Shown: piece by piece, positions 57,501 through 64,000 of the stretch | Position numbering within the stretch: the stretch's first letter is position 1 | Layout: each line of letters opens with the position of its first letter | Assembly (NCBI GenBank): GCA_022393335.1 | Contig: JAJEKB010021331.1 | Location: 1,036,047-1,100,046 of the forward strand | Reading direction: 5' to 3' | Origin: Macrotrachela quadricornifera | Lineage: Eukaryota; Rotifera; Eurotatoria; Philodinida; Philodinidae | DNA: 64,000 nt | Notes under the pieces: generated by a model | The model's database searches: none | What the model was told of the DNA's origin: nothing | The model's input: only the letters and a program-made list of their open reading frames with translations | Translations under genes and position numbers: made by a program

Positions 57501-60272
57501 GTATATTTTCGTCTTAGTTATTTTTTACAGTTATCTCTCGATTATTTATTTGTTGAAAATACGCCATTCTCGATCAATGATCAAGAGAGAGTTACCATTA
57601 AGTGGTCTGATGGAGATCGAAATATATATGAATTGCATGTTTTTGAAAAAAAAATTCCAAATTTGCCATATAGTAGATTTGAATCATGCTTTCAGAATGT
57701 GTCGTACTTTCAATGAAAGAGATATGTCGCAACGAGCAGCTCGTGGAGCACTTGAATGTGTCGTACATTTTGTTGCAAAATGCGACACATGCGACACATT
57801 TTATTTTAGTGTGCAGCCGGCAATGGAAAAAGTTCTTATCCGATGGAAAAACTGACACAGCACCTTTAACCATAATGAGGTTTATTGTTGCTCCTATCAA
57901 ACTTTATAAATGTATAGGTGCCTAATCAGTCAACAAGTATTGTATTCATGGTGAGTACTTGAAATAGATTTGTAATAACGAATCAATATCAAATAAATGG
58001 TATCTATCTCACTAAAAATTTCGGAAAGACAAATGATTATTTTATTGTGAAAGACTTATGAAAGAAGAATAATTTCCTTTTAGCTGTCATTGACATTTTG
58101 GCAAAAGGTCTCTGTGAGAAAAATCTTTTGAAGTTCGGACGTTTTTCTACTAGCTGCGAATATGGTGTTATATACAAGTGATATTCACATAGGCAAAAAT
58201 TTTAGAAACAGTTCTTATAGGATGCAATAAGATATGAAGACGCATCTGAGAGGGTTGAAATTTTGCATGAATATTATTTGATTTTGTAAACAATATACTA
58301 ATGTCGTGACTTCATGCAGTTCTGTCCCATCAACTTTAATGGTTTCCATGTGGAACCAAATAGTATTTGAATTGCTAGTTTTGGAAATGATGAAAAGGGA
58401 AAATATTATCAAATACTGCATATCTAATCATAATGGCTAACTTTGAAGGCTACTTTCTGTATTATTGTAATATGATATTACCACTCATTTTCAATGAGAT
58501 GTCAGTCAACTAAATGTAAGTTAACTCAACAATTAACATAAAGATTTAAAAAATGGAGTCTGTCATCTAGATGTACCCACTATTTCCAACTTCTTTTCGG
58601 AAAGGATATAGCCATTACAATATCGAAATGCGACAAGATAGCGTTGAATCGTCGAGCAATATCTATCTGCATGTTTTCTCATTTGTAGATGCTCCTTATA
58701 TGAGTGATTCGTGGTAATAGTGGTCAGAGCGGCGCTCTGGAACAAACGATAGGCGTTGCCATGTACTTCTTTGTAGGGCTTTGTAGGTCCTGCGGTATTT
58801 TGATAACAAGGCTTTGTTTCTGCCTTTTGGTCCATCACGGGGTTTGCTGTTTTCTATTTCTTACTTATCAATGATTCTATCACTGTTAGTTATTAGGTTC
58901 TCATCTGAGATCATCTAACTTGATCCTCAGTCAATTCCATCATTGTTATTTTCGAAAACCCAATCTTTTTCACACAAACCTCAGACACTAATTGTACTAA
59001 ACTGCTACACAACGACAAATTTGAAAATCTACCCATGTTTTGCAACTTGAAGTAGAAGTAGGATTCAACTTTCCAATCTCACATATATTTTTTGTTGGGT
59101 CTATATATCAGGATTCGTCGAAATAATAATTCATAGTGTAGCAAAAATTTCTTTTCTACCATTGTCATAATCGCGAGATACAGCATTTTTTCAAAACTAT
59201 TTTCGAACTAGTTAACTCTTTATCATATATGATTTTAAAAAAAAGTATTATTTCGTTTTCATATGAGAAAATCATGTAATTAAAATATAATACACATGTG
59301 TAAGCAAATATTAGTGGATATTTGTTCACCATAAAAACGCGAAACGTGACGAAAAACAAAAAAAAGAAAGAGAATGGAAATATCGATATGAAGGTAAGAA
59401 CAAAGGCATACACTCAATAAACTATCTCATTAATGAAAATGTCACACTTCATTGATGACGTAAAGAACAGTAATTAGAAAAAAAAAGCCTACTCATTTTG
59501 TTGACGATATATACGCAGTAAAATCGCTTGCAACGACACAAAAAAAAACTCGCACACTCGAAATCTTTTATTACGTAAGTATATTTTATTTCAAATTTAA
59601 TATTTACAGGTTATCCATGTAAAACAATTAGAAAACTAATCAAATTAAAATCGATTATAATCACAACAACCCAAAAAAAACCATAATCTCATTGATTATT
59701 TATATTATTTTTCGATTAAGGTCGATTAAAGATTCTTCAAAAAAAACTGAATATAATCAATTTTTTTTCCAGAATAAATGACAATATCTTTAAACAATTT
59801 TCCTCAATTTGCATCTATATAATCACTTTTTCATAAATTTCTTACCGATGAGATAATAAGAAATAACATTAGTAATGGATGAAATTTTGGATTAGTTTTG
59901 ACTATAATCGATTTTACTCTAATTATTTGCCCAATATTTGTTGCATATATAAGTTCAAAAAGGTTTCGATTGAAAATGCTTTACATATACAACTGATAGT
60001 CTTGATTGAGATGACTCTTACACTTAAAATAAATTTATCAAAAATCAAGTCAAATGGAATGACGTTCTAAACCCTTACATTTGACTTACAATGGAAATAT
60101 TTGTATTTTAACCGAGAAGGTTTTATTCACTATTATAAGAATAAAACACAATTTTGTTCAAGCCAATTGTGAAGTTTTTAGGGTTCCTCTTTCATATGAC
60201 TTGAACAACACCATGTTTTATCTTTTCTTTTTTCTTAAAATTTTATTTGTTATTTTACTTTTCCCTTTTGTT
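57501..60272. other. intergenic
   Basis: About 2.8 kb without a recognised gene. The frame at 58563-58838 (minus, 91 codons) is the longest on its own but has no family resemblance; GTTCCAGAGCGCCGCTCTGA there forms a small hairpin. Poly-A and poly-T runs are frequent. Confidence 0.4.
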
Positions 60273-60650
60273 TTAGTTTTTATTACGATGTTTCGAAGGA
60301 CACGTTCTTCTTTGTGAGCTATTATACAAATAAATTTATAAATAACAATGCACGTATTTGTATATATAGATAAATACAAAAGTTGAGCTTTCTGTTTTAT
60401 TTTTCTGTTTTGATTCTTCAATAGTCGAAAGGACGACAACAGGACAGTAATAATGGATCAGAGAAGAAATTACATTACCTATTTTCTTCTTCGTCGTTCG
60501 TTCCACTATTGAAAAATCAAAAGAGAAAATAAAAAAGAAAGGTCATCTTTTGTACTTATATATATATATATGCGTTCTGATTTATAAATTTATTTATATA
60601 ACACCCCACAAAGAAGAACGTGTCCTTCAAAATGTCGTAATAAAAACTAA
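60273..60650. repeat. inverted repeat, 71-bp arms
   Basis: 60273-60343 and 60580-60650 are reverse complements with few mismatches. Both contain AAGAAGAACGTGTCCTTC on one strand. The 236-bp loop includes TATATA runs. It may be a short MITE or a folded non-coding transcript; no terminal motif is diagnostic. Confidence 0.7.
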
Positions 60651-61979
60651 AATAAATTTCACATACTTTTAAATTATAACATCTCCTTCTAGACAAACCA
60701 AAAGCCGCTAATATTTTAACTTTTTTAGTTTGTCAGTGAGAGTTTTCATTTGACATCAAAATATTAACTCTAGCTCGATCAGCATACAAATGCTTCCATT
60801 GTTAGAATTATAGAAACATCAATAGCGCGTCGTAAATGTCTCAAATATCAAGTTATTAAGGAACATTCCATAGTCATGTCCACATTTATAACTAGTCAGA
60901 TTTCATTTGGATCAACCAGTAGTCAACCAATCATACTTATCAACTTTAATTATTTCAAGTAGCTGAAAGTAATATCTATCAGTAAAAACAAATACTATAA
61001 AGAGAAAGATAAGATGAGTTAAAACAAACGATTTTTATCGTAAGATTTTTCTATTTAAGGTTTATTAGTACCTGAGTATTTTAAAGATTGCATGATAACA
61101 GTTGTCAACAAGTTCTTTACAACAGAACTGAATCTTTTTGAATATTTTGTTATAAAATCATGGACTGAAAACTAATGGTTATTGGGATTGTATGAGAATG
61201 GGGCATAGTTAATTCAGAAAAATGAGCTCAAATTTCGAGATGAATAATCTATAGTTTAGATAAATATTACCTTCTATGTCTAAAAATGGGTCGCTCAGTT
61301 CAAAGTTATTATATGTTTTTTTTCTGCTTTTTATCAAAGTTTGTACCTGTTACGACTGATAGAAATTCCTAAATAATTTATGGCAGAAAAATCATTTAGA
61401 TTTTAATCCAAGTAATATTACAGACCACAATAACTGATTTATATGATCGTATCTATCTTCCACCTTTAGTATTCTGTAAGACGTCAATCACTTTAATTAC
61501 TATGAAAGATCTGATTGACTGATAAAATATATCGAAAACAAACTGTTGTTGAGAGTAGAAATCGAAAATAACTTTTGATCTAACTGTTTAACTTCCTAGG
61601 TTAAACAATACAGTCCGATATATGATATCATTACTGGAAAGAGTAAACGGTTCGTAATGAATATCCATTTTGATCGGTCTGGATTTAATTAGCGAATGAA
61701 TTCATGAGAAACACATTACTAATAATGCTCGTCTTTAGGACTTGCTTGAGCCTCGCTGAATACGATCTAATCATGATCTATTATGGCTTGCCTGTATTCC
61801 AAATTCTAACTTCAAAATTAGTTTCACTTTTGTTAATGCGTATCTTAGTCTTACAAAAATATTATTATTTCGAATGAAAAAATATTTAAAAGTTTCAAAA
61901 AAATGTAACAAATTAATAGATTGGAAACTAGATTCAAAAAGATTAATATGATTTTACTGTCTATCTATAGTATGTGAGG
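60651..61979. other. intergenic
   Basis: About 1.3 kb, nothing recognised. Confidence 0.4.
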
Positions 61980-62950
61980 TGATAGCCATGATGTGACGTC
62001 TCAGAGAAAGAGCCGACGAACGAGTAACCGTTTTCCTCAAGTTAGTAACAGAAACTATGTTTCAGAAAAAGAATTGTGGCATATTTTCTAAGAGGTTATG
62101 CCAATCTTGTGATTGTGATAGAATTTGAGTAGAATAATTTTGTAGCATCATAAACCGAATGTACAGATTTTGTCTAGTTAGGAAGTTTATGGGAATCAAT
62201 GAGTTTTAGAATTTAACCATGTGAACTGCTTCTACGAGAAATCAACGAGTTTTTCGAGACAAGCGAAAAATAACGCAATGAAGTCGTTAGATATTGAGTA
62301 GTTGACTGTTTAATAACTGTCGATGCATGTGAATGGCCATCAATGAGGGTCATGTAAGGACAATGATGGCGAAAGATCAATTATTTTATCCTACTTAGTC
62401 ACAGAAACTGTAATACGAAATAGATCGAGAAAAATAGTTCACGAGATGATTTATAGTAAACTATATGATGATTGTTATTACAATAGGGACAGATTGCCAG
62501 TATTTTGAAAAATGTAGAATTTTGTCTCTGCTACGAAATCCACTAGAAAAATTTAGTAAGTAGTTTTACGATTCAGCTGCTTGGAATCATTCTAGAACAA
62601 GTCAACTTGTTTGTCAAAAGAAACAAAAAATGGAAGAATGAAACAATGAGGCAGTGATTGATCGATGTTTAACGAGATTTCAAACACGGAATGCCCAGTC
62701 ATTTGTCTCTAAATAACCACGAAAGCAGTGTTTCAGAGAAAATCCAAAGAAATATGCCATGTTTTCTGAGATCCTATATCTGAATTATGATCATTGTAGA
62801 ATTTGAGCAGAATACTAGTATCATAAACAAAATGCGCAACTTTTGTATGTATTGTAAAGTCTATTAAAGATGATTAATTTTAGAATCAAACTATATGAAC
62901 TCACTGTACAGCAAATTGATAAGTTTTTCAATGGAATAAAAATTGAAAGA
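61980..62950. repeat. diverged tandem array, about 320-350-bp unit, three copies
   Basis: Corresponding blocks such as GTTAGTAACAGAAACTATGT (about 62041), CTTAGTCACAGAAACTGTAA (about 62395) and AATAACCACGAAAGCAGTGT (about 62713), and GATAGAATTTGAGTAGAATA (about 62119) with TGTAGAATTTGAGCAGAATA (about 62795), recur at roughly 320-355 bp. Copies are strongly diverged. Confidence 0.55.
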
Positions 62951-63089
62951 ACTGAATCTTAAACTAGAAAGCCATCAATGATATAAATGAAACTTGAATG
63001 AAAAATTTTGTCAAACAAAAGGACAGTAGTGAAAGGCATTTTGTGAACAAAATTTCTTATTCAAACTCACAAGGGTATCTATCTAACTG

Positions 63090-63640
63090 TCGGAACTTAG
63101 TGCATTTCATAGATCTTAGTGAGTTATGTTTACGATAAAAAGAGTTTATAGCCATGGCTTGTTTCTAACAACATATCAAGATTTTAATGAATTTCTCCTA
63201 TAGGACACTACTATACCAGCGCAATGTTATTCTCGAATTTTTGACATGAAACTTTGCCCACATATAGACCTCAGCTAGACTACCTTGCAAAAAACATTTC
63301 CGAAGTTTTCGACGAAGTCTCTTCGAAATATGACGATATCAGAAAATGAATGTTGTGTACAATATCTATAGAAAAAAGCCTATATCTTGTCATCTTCATA
63401 TCTCGAAGAAACTTCGTCGAAAACTTTTGAAATTTTTTTTACAAGCTAGTCTAACTGAGGTCTATATGTTGGCGAAGTTTCATGTCAAAGATTCGAGAAT
63501 AAGGTTATGCTTGAACAGTAGGGTGCTATAGAAGAAATTTACTAAAATCTCGATATCTCGCCAGAAACAAGCCATGAGTACGAACTCTTGTTACCATAAA
63601 CATAACTCATTAAGATCGATGAAATGCATTAAGTCGCGGT
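63090..63640. mobile_element. foldback element, about 550 bp
   Basis: Arms about 63090-63343 and 63388-63640 are reverse complements around a 45-bp spacer. Anchors: GCCATGGCTTGTTTCT with AGAAACAAGCCATGAG, and ACATGAAACTTTGCCCACAT with the inverted ATGTTGGCGAAGTTTCATGT. The segment TTTTTGACATGAAACTTTGC resembles the foldback at 18.8 kb, suggesting one family. Confidence 0.75.
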
Positions 63641-64000
63641 TCAAAAGCGTTCCAACAATTAAATAAGTTCCCTTGTTAGACACTATCCGAAGAAATAATT
63701 TATAAAATGATTTGTAGAAAACTACACAAAAGTCGTAGCTACTCCAATCTCGCTAAAAAAGGTATCATAGAGAACTCTTTTTCGGTACGATTCTGATCAT
63801 TTTCTTAGATTTCTACATTGCTCTTTTCCCACTATACATTCTACATGTATATCGTATATAATGGATGCAACAGAAATAATCACCCATTTTTGATAGACGG
63901 TTTTCTTAAGTCAGGCTAAATCGCAACGTTTGGCTCTAATACTAGAAAATGCAGAATTTATTAATATATTTTTTATCAAATGAACGTCTACCGTTGACTT
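63641..64000. other. intergenic, window end
   Basis: No gene or repeat recognised. Confidence 0.4.

Noticed and set aside
58563..58838. 91-codon minus-strand frame
   Set aside because: No recognisable motif, no splice partners and no homologue in the window; not strong enough to call a gene.
1..64000. tRNA or rRNA genes
   Set aside because: No A-box/B-box pair with a cloverleaf and no conserved rRNA segment was noticed by eye; a tRNAscan-type search would be needed to exclude tRNAs fully.

Overview
This is an AT-rich eukaryotic nuclear window with spliced genes (introns mostly 33-110 bp, GT-AG) and many different decayed mobile elements. The gene style and the mix of element classes (piggyBac, Tc1/mariner, Helitron, foldback elements, a Penelope-like fragment with introns, an EN-RT LINE), together with expanded macro-PARP and claudin-like genes, suggest a small invertebrate, most likely a bdelloid rotifer. 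That is inference from style and protein resemblance; no rRNA or mitochondrial marker is present. No tRNA, rRNA or CRISPR array was seen. A 400-base run of N lies at 12249-12648.

Layout. 1.6-7.6 kb, minus strand: a two-exon protein with an internal ubiquitin domain, a deleted piggyBac element, and a five-exon secreted zinc metalloproteinase with a jacalin-like domain at each end. The zinc motif HExxHxxGxxH is completed only by splicing. 7.6-12.2 kb: no gene, but an old array of roughly 157-bp units. 12.2-18.7 kb: a full-length LINE bounded by an exact 14-bp target-site duplication, with a zinc-knuckle ORF1, an intact endonuclease/reverse-transcriptase ORF2, a third ORF for a small membrane protein, and a 3' stem-loop plus poly(A). 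18.8-21.2 kb: a foldback element and a long-TIR Tc1/mariner relic. 24.4-26.9 kb: a pseudogene of the N-terminal part of a USP9X/fat-facets deubiquitinase, with introns retained and three stops. 29.3-31.3 kb: a macro-macro-PARP gene, complete at its 3' end.

32.6-34.7 kb: the longest piggyBac copy, its transposase carrying four in-frame stops and a homopolymer frameshift. 35.3-38.3 kb: two minus-strand claudin/PMP22-like four-helix genes. The first belongs to a 1.7-kb duplication whose other copy is at 54.1-55.8 kb; the second has lost its splice donor. 38.7-40.4 kb: another piggyBac relic and a Penelope-like RT fragment. 41.9 kb: an unrelated four-helix membrane protein. 44.8-51.2 kb: gene-free and transposon-rich, with nested insertions (a piggyBac MITE inside a TIR element, a Helitron inside a large foldback). 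52.0-53.7 kb: a lipid phosphate phosphatase (PAP2) gene with all three catalytic motifs but an ambiguous TAA-TAG. 56-64 kb: no convincing gene; a mariner-type MITE, a short inverted repeat, a diverged tandem array and another foldback.

The genes form no operon-like unit. The more unusual points are the third ORF of the LINE, the compensated subterminal palindromes of the piggyBac family, and the excess of replacement changes between the duplicated claudin-like genes.
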